Origin: Thermohalobaculum sp039027855
Lineage (GTDB): Bacteria; Pseudomonadota; Alphaproteobacteria; Rhodobacterales; Rhodobacteraceae
Assembly: GCA_039027855.1 (NCBI GenBank)
Contig: JBCCJI010000014.1
Span: 36,713 to 100,712 of the forward strand
Direction of reading: 5' to 3'
DNA: 64,000 nt
This document shows, piece by piece, positions 27,546-35,539 of this stretch (its first letter is position 1; each line of letters starts with the position of its first letter). The translations under genes were made by a program, and so were the position numbers. A model generated the notes under the pieces. That model did no database searches. It saw only the letters and a program-made list of their open reading frames with translations, and was not told the DNA's origin.

Positions 27546-27832
27546 TGCGGCGCAATCTCGGCCGAACGAGCCTCCGTCTCAAGCACCGCCGACAAGACCC
27601 GATGCGCGAGTTCGACAGCCTGCCCGTTGAGCTGCGCGCCTGGCTGGCGACGGCCATGCTGCCGTGGCGCCCGCGTTCGGTCGGGCGCAGCTTTGCCCGT
27701 GCCCTCGCGCGCACCGGCGACCGCAGGCTGGCCCTCGCCGAGCTCGACCGTATCGAGGCCCGCCTGATCGCCCGCGATGCTCAGCGCGTCTGGGGTGACG
27801 ACTACCCGGCACCAAGGGCCCCTCGTCCCTGA
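27545..27832 (+). CDS. Small DUF6525-type protein
   Basis: A 95-residue basic protein beginning MRRNLGRTSLRLKHRR, with conserved-looking DPMREFDSLPVELRAWL, MLPWRPRS and RIEARLIARDAQRVWG segments that match the DUF6525 family of Rhodobacterales as I remember it. Its ATG overlaps the DUF1826 stop by one base, so it is the second gene of the probable zinc-responsive operon. Function unknown. Confidence 0.75.
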   Translation: MRRNLGRTSLRLKHRRQDPMREFDSLPVELRAWLATAMLPWRPRSVGRSFARALARTGDRRLALAELDRIEARLIARDAQRVWGDDYPAPRAPRP

Positions 27833-27905
27833 CACTCCGCCCCCTCACGCCTCAGCGGGAGACTGTGCGGCGCCTGTCTTCGGGGCTTGGGCGCAGGCGA
27901 GGCGC

Positions 27906-28247
27906 CTATGCGCTCTCCCCTGAGGCATCATCGCTTTCGTCCTGACGGGTGTCGGCGAGAGCCCGGCTCTCTTTCTTGAGCCGCCGGCTCGGTGGGCAAA
28001 CCTCGCCCAAGAAATCGGTCAGCGTCACGGTCAGTGTCTCGCGCTGCAGGCCATACCGGATGTGGTTCCCCTCGCGCCGGCGCCAGACCAGACCCGCGGC
28101 CTCCAGCACCGAGAGATGCTTTGAGATGGTCGGCTGCGCCATGTCAAAGCGCGCCGCGATCTCGCCCGCGGTCAGGTCGACCTCGGAGAGATAGGCGAGG
28201 ATGCGCCGGCGCGGCGTCGAGGAGAGCGCCTCGAAGATGCGTTCCAT
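27906..28247 (-). CDS. ArsR-family winged helix regulator (SdpR-like)
   Basis: A 113-residue ArsR/SmtB-fold repressor: residues 1-90 give the winged helix with recognition region FDMAQPTISKHLSVLEAAGLV and wing RRREGNHIRYGL. It lacks the ELCVCDL cysteine motif of metal-sensing ArsR proteins, so it resembles the SdpR-type autorepressors instead. The acidic C-terminal tail (ADTRQDESDDASGESA) is not part of the fold. It is divergent from the TIGR01777 gene with an 85-base AT-richer intergenic region containing repeated motifs. Confidence 0.85.
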   Translation of the reverse strand: MERIFEALSSTPRRRILAYLSEVDLTAGEIAARFDMAQPTISKHLSVLEAAGLVWRRREGNHIRYGLQRETLTVTLTDFLGEVCPPSRRLKKESRALADTRQDESDDASGESA

Positions 28248-28259
28248 GGATATTGCCCG

Positions 28260-28299
28260 TTGCCTATTTAGTTTTATGGCGATATAGCACTTTGCCTAT
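28260..28299. promoter_or_regulatory. Repeated motif in the ArsR-epimerase intergenic region
   Basis: TTGCCTAT occurs at 28260-28267 and 28292-28299, 32 bases apart, in an AT-rich divergent promoter region between the ArsR-like gene and the TIGR01777 gene. Spacing of three helical turns makes these candidate operator half-sites for the ArsR-like repressor; no binding evidence. Confidence 0.4.
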
Positions 28300-28332
28300 A
28301 GAGGTATTCCTTTGGAGCGAGGGAGACAAGCC

Positions 28333-29340
28333 ATGACCGAGATCGCAAGCGAGACGCCGTCGACCGAAACCGCAAGGCCAGCGCGCCATGTCGTCATCGG
28401 CGGCGGCAGCGGTTTCGTCGGCACGGCACTGCGCGAGGCGCTTCAGGCGCGCGGCGACCGGGTGACGCTGATCTCGCGCCAGCCGGGCCCTGGTCGGATC
28501 ACCTGGGACGGTCTTGCCCGCGACGGGCTGCCCGCTTGCGACGTGGTGGTGAACCTGGCCGGCCGGCACATCCTCGACCCCCGCCGGCGTTGGGACGCGC
28601 GCTACCGCGACGAGGTCATCCGCTCACGCGTCGAGACGACCGAGGCGCTGGTCGATGCCATGAACGCGATGGCGACCCCGCCCGAGGTCTTCGTCTCGAC
28701 CGCGGGCAAGTGCTTTTACGGCACCCGCGAGATGACCGATGGGGCCAGCTACCCGGTGCTGGACGAAGAGAGCGCACCCATGGGGCAGGACTTCCCCGGC
28801 GAGCTGGTGGCGACCTGGGAGCAGGCGGCCGAGCGGGTCGATGCCAGCCGCATCCGCCATGTGCGCCTGCGCCTTGGCATCGTGCTCGGCAAGGTCGAGC
28901 CCCAAGGCCGCCTCGCCAAACTGTGGCGCATCGGCCGGCATAAGGGGATCTTGCCTGCAATCCGCCCGCTCTTTTGCCTCGGCCTCGGCCCCAAACTAGG
29001 CCACGGGCGCCAGCCCTTTCCCTGGGTGCATGTCGACGACGTGGTGGGGATCATGCTGACGGTCATGGAGGATCGTCGCGCCGTCGGGCGCTACAACTGC
29101 GTCGCCCCCGGGATTGTCAGCAGCGGCCATTTCCTCGGCGCCTATGCCCGCCATCTGCACCGGCCGGTCCTGTGGCGGGCGCCGCGCTGGCTGATCACGC
29201 GGCTGGTCGGCGCAGAGCGCGTGTCGATCCTGCTTGAGGGGCAGCACGTCGTGCCCCGACGGACGCTGGCAATGGGCTACCGCTTCCGCTTTCCGACACT
29301 GGGGCCCGCGCTGTCGGATCTGGTCGAGATCACGATCTGA
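28333..29340 (+). CDS. TIGR01777-family NAD(P)-dependent epimerase/oxidoreductase
   Basis: A 335-residue extended short-chain dehydrogenase-like protein (SDR39U1 group). The dinucleotide loop GGGSGFVG is at residues 23-30, and the substrate-binding and C-terminal DUF1731-like region (FRFPTLGPALSDL) is complete. Conserved STAGKCFYG replaces the usual YxxxK active site region. Substrate is not known for the family. The frame opens seven codons earlier; the ATG at 28333 follows a purine-rich GGGAGACAAG. Expression probably depends on the divergent ArsR-like regulator. Confidence 0.87.
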   Translation: MTEIASETPSTETARPARHVVIGGGSGFVGTALREALQARGDRVTLISRQPGPGRITWDGLARDGLPACDVVVNLAGRHILDPRRRWDARYRDEVIRSRVETTEALVDAMNAMATPPEVFVSTAGKCFYGTREMTDGASYPVLDEESAPMGQDFPGELVATWEQAAERVDASRIRHVRLRLGIVLGKVEPQGRLAKLWRIGRHKGILPAIRPLFCLGLGPKLGHGRQPFPWVHVDDVVGIMLTVMEDRRAVGRYNCVAPGIVSSGHFLGAYARHLHRPVLWRAPRWLITRLVGAERVSILLEGQHVVPRRTLAMGYRFRFPTLGPALSDLVEITI

Positions 29341-29360
29341 GCGCGCGCCCCGCGGGGCCA

Positions 29361-30182
29361 TCAGTCGACAAAGGCGCGCTCGACCACGAATTCGGCGGGT
29401 TTCGAGTTTGCGCCCTCGGTCAGGCCGCGGGCTTCGAGAAGCTCCTTCAGATCCTTCAGGAAATCCATCGAGCCGCAGATCATGCCGCGATCCACCGCCG
29501 GGTCGAGCGGCGGCAGGCCGAGGTCCTCGAAGAGCTTGCCGCTCTCGATATTGTCGGTGATGCGGCCCATGCGCTCCGAGGTCTCGCGCGTCGTGGTCGC
29601 GTAGTGGACAAGCTTTTCGCTCGCCTCCTCGCCGACCAGCGGATCGTCCTTGGTCGTCGCCACCAGTTCCTTGCCGTAGTCGAGCTCCGCCACCTCGCGG
29701 GTGGTGTGGCAAAGGATCACCTTCTCGAACTTCTCGTAAGTCTCGGGATCGCGGATGATCGAGGCGAAGGGCGCGATGCCCGTGCCGGTCGAGAACAGGT
29801 AGAGCCTCTTGCCGGGCACCAGCGCATCGTTGACCAGCGTGCCGACGGGCTTTTTGCGCATCAGCACCGTGTCGCCGTTCACGATCTTCTGCAGATGCTC
29901 GGTCAGCGGGCCCCCGGGCACCTTGATCGAGAAGAACTCAATCTCCTCGTCCCAGCTGGGTGAGGCGATGGAATAGGCGCGGAACACCGGCTTTTCGGCA
30001 TTGGGCAGGCCGATCATCACGAATTCGCCCGAGCGGAAGCGGAAGCTGCTGGGGCGCGTAATGCGGAACTTGAAGAGGCGGTCAGTGTAGTGCTTCACCT
30101 CGGTCACCGTTTCGGCAAAGACGCCTTTCGGGATCGGGAAGGCGGTGTCGGGCGCCGTGGCCGCGTCTGCCGTCATTTCCAC
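29361..30182 (-). CDS. fpr: Ferredoxin-NADP reductase
   Basis: A 273-residue flavoprotein moving electrons between NADPH and ferredoxin or flavodoxin. FAD-binding RAYSIASP (about residues 69-76), the pyrophosphate-contacting region GPLTEHL, and the NADP-binding STGTGIAPFASIIRD are all present, and the C-terminus ends AFVD after FVVERA as in Rhodobacter-type FPRs. This class supports oxidative-stress defence and iron-sulfur supply. Start is the upstream of two ATGs two codons apart. It converges on the TIGR01777 gene with 20 bases between. Confidence 0.93.
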   Translation of the reverse strand: MEMTADAATAPDTAFPIPKGVFAETVTEVKHYTDRLFKFRITRPSSFRFRSGEFVMIGLPNAEKPVFRAYSIASPSWDEEIEFFSIKVPGGPLTEHLQKIVNGDTVLMRKKPVGTLVNDALVPGKRLYLFSTGTGIAPFASIIRDPETYEKFEKVILCHTTREVAELDYGKELVATTKDDPLVGEEASEKLVHYATTTRETSERMGRITDNIESGKLFEDLGLPPLDPAVDRGMICGSMDFLKDLKELLEARGLTEGANSKPAEFVVERAFVD

Positions 30183-30668
30183 ACCTTTCTCACGTTATAT
30201 TCCGTCTCTCACATCCTTCGGCGGACGTAGGGCCTTTCGCAGCCGCGAACAAGCTTAGGCAGGGCTTTCGCTGGCGGGCGCGCCGGAAACACCGGCTGGC
30301 GAGCACGCGATATCCATCGATCCCGATCCTAACGCGGAGCAGGCAGGATGCGGCTGCAGTTTTGTGGCCGAGACGGGTCGATAACGCCACACCGACCAAC
30401 CGGCAGGTGGCAAGACGCGACCCGTCTGCTTGGCATGGTGACCGCCGCGACATAGGTGGCCGCGGTGGGAGAGAGGCCGGGCACGCCTCGCGCGCTGCTT
30501 GTCGGGCGGCATTTGGCAGACAGTGCGCAGCGGGCGGGTCGATCGAGACCATGCGATAGGTGCGTCGTCATCAGGGGGCCATGGCGGTTTTCCGCTCATT
30601 GTCCTCGACTGACCGCCGGGCGTGACGATCTGCGATGTGATGTAATGGGTGCTGGCACAGGGCTCGCC
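30183..30668. other. Intergenic region between divergent fpr and phosphatase genes
   Basis: Open frames here translate to arginine- and alanine-rich sequences with no family resemblance. It should hold the fpr promoter near its left end and the phosphatase promoter near its right end, but I cannot identify convincing -35/-10 boxes, operators or hairpins. Confidence 0.5.
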
Positions 30669-31490
30669 ATGGCTGACAGAGACGAAAGCCTGACAGCGGG
30701 CGGGCCAGCGGCGACGCCACCGGTCTCTCGACCCGCGCGGAAGAAGAAGCGGCGTGCGCCAGCCGACCCCAAGACCGAGCAGCGCAGGCGCCGGCGCGAA
30801 CGCCGCTGGCTGAAGCCGCTCGATACGCCGCGCAAGCGCCTGAAGGCCTGGGCAAACATGCTGCTGGTCGATCACGGCATCTTCCGCGCGCTTTATTCCA
30901 ACACGCACCGCGTCACCGCGCTGATGTGGCGCTCGGCCCAACCGATGCCGCATCACATCCGCCGCTTCGCCCGCGCGGGCGGGGCAACGGTCGTCTCGCT
31001 GAGAGGGGGCACCCAGTTCGGCTCACTCCCTCTGGAGCTCGAGGCCTGCGATACCGAGGGACTGGAGTTCGAGACCATCGTGCTCCGCTCGCGCGGTCTG
31101 CCCAAGCGCGATGAGCTGCTCGAGACGCTGGATCGGCTGGAGACGCTGGAGACGCCGGTGCTGTTTCACTGCAAATCGGGCGCCGACCGGGCCGGTTTCA
31201 TGAGCGGGCTCTGGTTGATGCACATCGAGGGTGCCGATGTTGCGACCGCACAGGCGCAGCTGAGCCTCGCCTATGGGCATTTCCGTCGCTCCAAAACAGG
31301 CATTCTCGATGCCTTCTTCGAGGCTTATGCCGCCGATCAGTCGCAGGCCGCCACCGGTGATGGCGCCCATCAGCAATTGTCGCTGAGGGAGTGGGTGGCA
31401 ACGCGCTATGATCCGGCGGCAATTCGCGCGGCGTTTCGCCCGGCGGGGCTGGCCAGCCTGATTGGCGACGGCATATTGCGACGGGAATAA
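30669..31490 (+). CDS. Tyrosine/dual-specificity phosphatase-like protein
   Basis: A 273-residue protein with a basic N-terminal tail (ARKKKRRAPADPKTEQRRRRRERRW) and a cysteine-based phosphatase core. The P-loop HCKSGADRAGF provides the CX5R signature with Cys168 and Arg174. The upstream strand ATVVSLRGG and the helix after the P-loop fit the atypical DSP/PTP family found in alphaproteobacteria. The in-frame ATG at 30645 is an alternative start. Likely cytoplasmic or peripherally membrane-bound through the basic tail; substrate unknown. Confidence 0.8.
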   Translation: MADRDESLTAGGPAATPPVSRPARKKKRRAPADPKTEQRRRRRERRWLKPLDTPRKRLKAWANMLLVDHGIFRALYSNTHRVTALMWRSAQPMPHHIRRFARAGGATVVSLRGGTQFGSLPLELEACDTEGLEFETIVLRSRGLPKRDELLETLDRLETLETPVLFHCKSGADRAGFMSGLWLMHIEGADVATAQAQLSLAYGHFRRSKTGILDAFFEAYAADQSQAATGDGAHQQLSLREWVATRYDPAAIRAAFRPAGLASLIGDGILRRE

Positions 31491-31540
31491 GCTGCGGCGG
31501 GCTGGTTTCAGCGGGCGCCGCCAACGGGTTGGAGAGCGCG

Positions 31541-32857
31541 ATGAACCTGCAGAGCGGCGTGACGGGAGCAACCGGGACTGAGGTGGCGAATGCTGCCGGC
31601 GCGGCGCCAACGGTGGCTTCCATTGGAGCACCGACGCTGGCGCATGGGCGGCACTTCCTCTCGATCCCCGGCCCCTCGGTGATGCCCGACCGGGTGCTGG
31701 CCGCCATGGGGCGGGCGATGCCCAACATCTACGAGGGCGATCTCGTCGAGATGTCCGAGGCGGTGCTGGCACGCCTGCCCGGGGTCGCGCGCACTGCCGG
31801 CCGCGCCTTCTGCGCGGCATCGAACGGGCATGGCGCTTGGGAGATGGCGCTGACCAACACGCTGTCGCGCGGCGACAAGGTGCTCGTGCTGGAAAGCGGC
31901 CGCTTCGCCGTCGGCTGGGGCGAGATGGCGGGCGTGATGGGCGTCGAGGTGGAGGTGTTGAACGCGCGCCAGCACAGCGCCGTCGACCCGGCAGCGGTCG
32001 AGGAACGCCTGCGCGCCGATACCGAGCATGCCATCAAGGCCGTGCTGGTGGTGCAGGTCGATACCGCAAGCTCGGTCTGGAACGACATTGCCGCGATCCG
32101 CAAGGCGATCGACGCGGCCGGCCATCCGGCGCTCTACATGGTCGATTGCATCGCCTGTCTCGGCTGCATCGAATACCGCATGGATGAGTGGGGCGTCGAT
32201 GTCACGGTGGCGGGTTCGCAAAAGGGCCTGATGACCCCGCCGGGGCTCGGCTTCACCTGGGCCGGGGAGAAAGCCTGGGCCGCGCATCAGAAGGCCGATC
32301 TCCGAACCGCCTATTGGGACTGGACCGCGCGCAGCCAGGACGGGCGGCATTACCTGCGCTACTGCGGCACGCCGCCGGTCAGCCACATCTTTGCGCTGAG
32401 CGAAGCGCTGGCGATGCTGGAGGAAGAGGGGCAGGAGAACGTGTGGGCGCGTCACCGGGTCATGGCCGATGCGGCGCGTGCGGCCGTTGCGGCCTGGGCC
32501 GCGCCCGCTGGCCTCAGCTTCAACGTGGCCGAGGCGGCCGAGCGTTCGGATGTGGTGACCACGGTGCTGACCGGTGAGATCGACAGCGAGCGGCTTCGCA
32601 AGGTGGCCGAAATCAGGGCCGGCCTGACCCTCGGTGTTGGTCTCGGCGCCTTCGAGGGGCAGGCCTTCCGCATCGGCCATATGGGCCACCTGAACCCGCC
32701 AATGCTGCTCGGCACACTGGGCACCATCGAGGCGGCGCTCCTGGCGATGGGCGCGCCGATCGGCGGCTCGGGGGTTGCTGCGGCGGCGGCGGCGATGGCG
32801 CCCTCGCTCGGGGCCGAGGCGGTGCCCGCGGGCAGCACCCAAGGCTTCAACCCCTGA
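31541..32857 (+). CDS. Class V aminotransferase, serine-glyoxylate type
   Basis: A 438-residue PLP enzyme. The fold-type I core begins at FLSIPGPSVMPDRV, contains the PLP-stabilising aspartate in VDCIACLG, and the Schiff-base Lys228 in VAGSQKGLMTPPGLGF, followed by TPPVSHIFAL. This is the pattern of serine-glyoxylate aminotransferases and of BhcA-type aspartate-glyoxylate enzymes; without the other bhc genes nearby the serine-glyoxylate role is the default. GGAG lies seven bases before the chosen ATG. Extra tails at both ends (about 35 Ala/Gly/Thr-rich residues first, 30 Ala-rich last) make it longer than the usual 390-400. Confidence 0.87.
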   Translation: MNLQSGVTGATGTEVANAAGAAPTVASIGAPTLAHGRHFLSIPGPSVMPDRVLAAMGRAMPNIYEGDLVEMSEAVLARLPGVARTAGRAFCAASNGHGAWEMALTNTLSRGDKVLVLESGRFAVGWGEMAGVMGVEVEVLNARQHSAVDPAAVEERLRADTEHAIKAVLVVQVDTASSVWNDIAAIRKAIDAAGHPALYMVDCIACLGCIEYRMDEWGVDVTVAGSQKGLMTPPGLGFTWAGEKAWAAHQKADLRTAYWDWTARSQDGRHYLRYCGTPPVSHIFALSEALAMLEEEGQENVWARHRVMADAARAAVAAWAAPAGLSFNVAEAAERSDVVTTVLTGEIDSERLRKVAEIRAGLTLGVGLGAFEGQAFRIGHMGHLNPPMLLGTLGTIEAALLAMGAPIGGSGVAAAAAAMAPSLGAEAVPAGSTQGFNP

Positions 32858-32888
32858 GATAAGGCCTCAAGATCACGACCATGAGGCG

Positions 32889-32909
32889 TGGCCGGGCTGC
32901 ACCCGGCCA
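32889..32909. terminator. Bidirectional hairpin terminator
   Basis: TGGCCGGG (32889-32896), loop CTGCA, CCCGGCCA (32902-32909): perfect 8-bp arms between two converging genes. No strong T-run on either side. Confidence 0.6.
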
Positions 32910-32914
32910 ACCGC

Positions 32915-33292
32915 TCAGCGCGCGCGGTAGCTGGCGAGCCCCATGAAGGCGAGCGCAATGCCAAGATAGAGCATCGCGGCAAGCGGCCCCTCCCCCGGCA
33001 TGAAGGTATGACGCTCGAAGCTGAGGCCCCGCGGTGGATCGGCAGCGAGGGCGATCTCAGCCGGTATCACGGCCACGGGCAGATCACGTACCACGCTGGC
33101 AACCTGGGTGCTGGTGCAGCCGAGGCAGGCGGCATCCGCCGCCACAGCCGCACTGAGCGGGATGGTGGCGCCGCCGGCCGCGACGGGCACCAAGGCACCG
33201 ATCAACACGGATGCGATGAAGGCGCCTTGGCTGCGCCCGCGCGACCGCGTCAGTCGCACCGGGTGCACTGGTGACGATAGGGATCGGCTCAT
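32915..33292 (-). CDS. Small membrane protein with CxxC motif
   Basis: A 125-residue protein with a basic start, a hydrophobic segment (about residues 24-52, possibly a signal anchor), the motif CLGC at residues about 56-59, and a second hydrophobic helix near the C-terminus (about 104-120). AGGAGGAG lies about ten bases before the ATG, which supports translation. No family recognised; the C-terminal helix followed by a short basic tail (SYRAR) resembles tail-anchored cell-envelope proteins. Confidence 0.6.
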   Translation of the reverse strand: MSRSLSSPVHPVRLTRSRGRSQGAFIASVLIGALVPVAAGGATIPLSAAVAADAACLGCTSTQVASVVRDLPVAVIPAEIALAADPPRGLSFERHTFMPGEGPLAAMLYLGIALAFMGLASYRAR

Positions 33293-33371
33293 GGCGTGAT
33301 CGCTCCTCCTGCTCCCGCGCGACCTTGAGGCCGAGGCATGAACGGAGATTTGAGCGACAGGGTAAACCGTT

Positions 33372-33800
33372 TCAGCCGTCGGTGTCGCCGGGGTCGCGGC
33401 GCAGCCGCTTCACCTGGCCGCGCGCGGTCTTGGCGTCGAGGCGGCGGCGCTTGGAGGCGTTTGTCGGGCGGGTCGGCACCCGCTTCTTCGGCACCACGAG
33501 TGCCGCGCGGATCAGGCTGATCAGGCGCGCCGTCGCTTCCTCGCGGTTGCGCGCCTGGCTGCGGTGGGTGTCGGCCTGGATCACGATCGCCCCGTCCTCG
33601 GTCCAGCGCCTGCCGGCGATGCGGCGAAGCCGGGTCTTGACCGAGGGTTCGATATTGGGCGAACGCGCCGCTTCAAACCGGAGGCGCACCGCCGTCTCGA
33701 CCTTGTTGACGTTCTGCCCACCGGGGCCCGAGGCGCGGGCGAAGGTCTCGCTCAGCTCCCAGTCGGCCAGCGTCACCGCGTCGCTCACCCGGATCGGCAT
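33372..33800 (-). CDS. arfB: Ribosome-rescue peptidyl-tRNA hydrolase ArfB
   Basis: A 142-residue codon-independent release factor that frees ribosomes stalled on non-stop mRNA. The catalytic GGQ is in SGPGGQNVNK, and a long basic C-terminal tail (KKRVPTRPTNASKRRRLDAK) is the part that enters the empty mRNA channel. The frame extends 23 codons upstream into Arg/His-rich sequence, so I chose ATG at 33800, giving MPIRVSDAV and the standard E. coli-like length (140). Confidence 0.92.
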   Translation of the reverse strand: MPIRVSDAVTLADWELSETFARASGPGGQNVNKVETAVRLRFEAARSPNIEPSVKTRLRRIAGRRWTEDGAIVIQADTHRSQARNREEATARLISLIRAALVVPKKRVPTRPTNASKRRRLDAKTARGQVKRLRRDPGDTDG

Positions 33801-33819
33801 GGTCGGGCCACAGGCACGC

Positions 33820-34476
33820 CTAGTGTGCGGCGCCCGGTGGCGCGGCCGGGGGCGCATCCGGCGGGGCAATCAGGCGCAGCGCCTGGCGGTAGGGCACGAG
33901 CGCAGCCGCCGCGACGGCCAGCTTCACGAGGAAATCGCCAACCGCCAGATTGACCCACAGCGCCACCTCCGGCCCGGCGTAGAGGAGCGGCACCGGCGCA
34001 GTCGCCCAATCGGCATCCTCGCCCAGAAAAGCAAAGGCCGGCGCAAAGGCCAGGGAGAAGAACAGCAGCGTATCAAGCGCCGATCCGACAACCGAGGACA
34101 CCGCTGGCGCTTGCCACCAGGCTCGGGCGCGAAGGCGGTCGAACACCGCCACATCGAGCAGCTGCGCGGTCAGAAACGCCGTGCCAGAGGCGATCGCGAT
34201 CCGCGGGCTGGCCAGCCAGGCCGACAGGAGAATGCCCACCACAAAGCCCGCGATCACCACGCGACGTGCCGCACCCGGCCCCATCACGCGGTTCGACAGG
34301 TCGGTGACGAGGAAGGCGAGCGGATAGGTAAAGGCGCCCCAGGTCAGCAGATCGTTGATCGGGATCTGCACCAGAAAGTTCGACGCCGCGACCACGACGG
34401 CCATGGCGAGCGCCCCGACCAGCACACCCTTCAAGCGGTGGCGCTCGGTGTCTTGTCCGGTCATGTCGCGCGTCAT
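33820..34476 (-). CDS. VUT-family transporter (queuosine precursor transporter, YhhQ-like)
   Basis: A 218-residue membrane protein with about six helices. The motif TYPLAFLVTDLSNRVMGP near residue 50 and SSVVGSALDTLLFFSLAF identify the vitamin-uptake-transporter (ECF S-component-like) family, to which YhhQ, importer of queuosine precursors, belongs. The open frame extends 145 codons upstream, but GGAG eight bases before the ATG at 34476 and the family length support this start. An Ala/Pro-rich tail closes the protein. Confidence 0.87.
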   Translation of the reverse strand: MTRDMTGQDTERHRLKGVLVGALAMAVVVAASNFLVQIPINDLLTWGAFTYPLAFLVTDLSNRVMGPGAARRVVIAGFVVGILLSAWLASPRIAIASGTAFLTAQLLDVAVFDRLRARAWWQAPAVSSVVGSALDTLLFFSLAFAPAFAFLGEDADWATAPVPLLYAGPEVALWVNLAVGDFLVKLAVAAAALVPYRQALRLIAPPDAPPAAPPGAAH

Positions 34477-35155
34477 CGGCTGAACTCCATGCCTGCTCGG
34501 TCGCGGGCGGTCTCTCCCGCCATTTCCCTCTCGCCCGGCGCGTGGCGTGGCGGTTCCCGGGGGACCGCGGTGCCGTGTCGTCGTGCTTGGTGGCGGGCTA
34601 ATCGCATCGAGAGCGTTCGGCAAGAGAGGAGCGACGAGACCCGCGGCGGCGACGACGCCGGAGTGGGTGCGGCGCGTGCTGCAAGGCCGAGCGCGTAGGC
34701 GGCCTGATTGGGATTGTGCGGGCGCTGAGGAGGATTGCAGCGGCTGTGGATAACCTGGTGGATTAAACTGCGGACAACGGGCTCGCGGTATGCAGTGGCG
34801 GCGGTAAGATATTGTCCACACTGATGAACGACAGTGCTCAGGAAGGGTCTTCCTTAACGTTTGATTGCGGTTTTGGACGGGTTTCACCCGCGATATCAGG
34901 CGCCAGAACATGGCGCCGCGTGGCCGTGCAAAGCCGTCTGGTGTGAGATGGCTCTGCGCAGGATGGTTAAGGTTGCAGCCTGCGCCTTTATGAAATGATT
35001 TTTATCACTTAAAATCAGTATTTTATGGGAAATTCTTTATGACACTGTCCCAAAAAATTACAGTTTCCGACAGGTGGAGATGACTCTCGCTTTGATCATC
35101 TCAGCGTGTCGCAGTTCCGATAATCACCGTCGCCATTAACTTATGGAGACATCAG

Positions 35156-35299
35156 ATGGTTTCGCCGTTCGTTTTACACCGGGACGACAGCTCGATGACA
35201 CCGACTGAGACGCTACTGTGGACAACCGCAGCCTGCCGCTCGGGAAGGGCCACGTCTTCTGACAAAGCGGCCCACGCCGAAGCGGGATCAGAGAGGTAG
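35156..35299 (+). CDS. Possible 47-residue small protein
   Basis: ATG at 35156 preceded by GGAG nine bases upstream opens a frame MVSPFVLHRDDSS... of 47 codons ending in TAG. It follows the AT-rich stretch, which could be its promoter. No family recognised, and one DnaA-like motif lies inside it, so it may be chance. Confidence 0.25.
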   Translation: MVSPFVLHRDDSSMTPTETLLWTTAACRSGRATSSDKAAHAEAGSER

Positions 35300-35505
35300 C
35301 AGCGGAGATGCCTTTGGTGCGGCGCAGCGCTCTGGATCGAGGCGTGTCCTAGCGGCAACAAGCGCGGCGACGCCGTCACGGTGAGGTCGCGCTCGGACGG
35401 TGGGAGGCGGCAGCCAGGCGCCCGGTCTGAGGCACCCGCTAGGGCACTCACTCAGGCACGCGCTGGGACACGCGCGATCTTGGAGCGGAAGCTCGAATCG
35501 CATTA

Positions 35506-35520
35506 GAACAAATTAAGAAC
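35506..35520. promoter_or_regulatory. LexA (SOS) box of imuA
   Basis: GAAC-N7-GAAC (35506-35509 and 35517-35520), the complement of the alphaproteobacterial LexA operator GTTC-N7-GTTC, exact in all eight specified bases and placed 20 bases before the imuA start. Confidence 0.85.
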
Positions 35521-35539
35521 AAGCGAGTGCCAAGACACC

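Larger units (their letters stand above)
34477..35539. other. Gene-poor 1-kb region with AT-rich core and DnaA-box-like motifs
   Basis: No convincing gene fills this gap. It contains a perfect DnaA-box sequence TGTGGATAA (34745-34753), near matches TGCGGACAA (34769-34777), TTGTCCACA (34812-34820) and TGTGGACAA (35217-35225), and an AT-rich stretch (about 34987-35070) that is strikingly unlike the surrounding DNA. The LexA box of imuA closes the right end. Role uncertain. Confidence 0.45.

Noticed and set aside
31508..32842. A 444-codon minus-strand frame opposite the aminotransferase
   Set aside because: His/Arg/Gly-rich shadow; the plus strand carries a complete PLP enzyme.
34745..35225. 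Chromosomal replication origin
   Set aside because: DnaA-box-like motifs and AT-rich DNA are present, but none of the usual neighbours (dnaA, hemE, gidA, parB) is nearby; kept only as a low-confidence finding.
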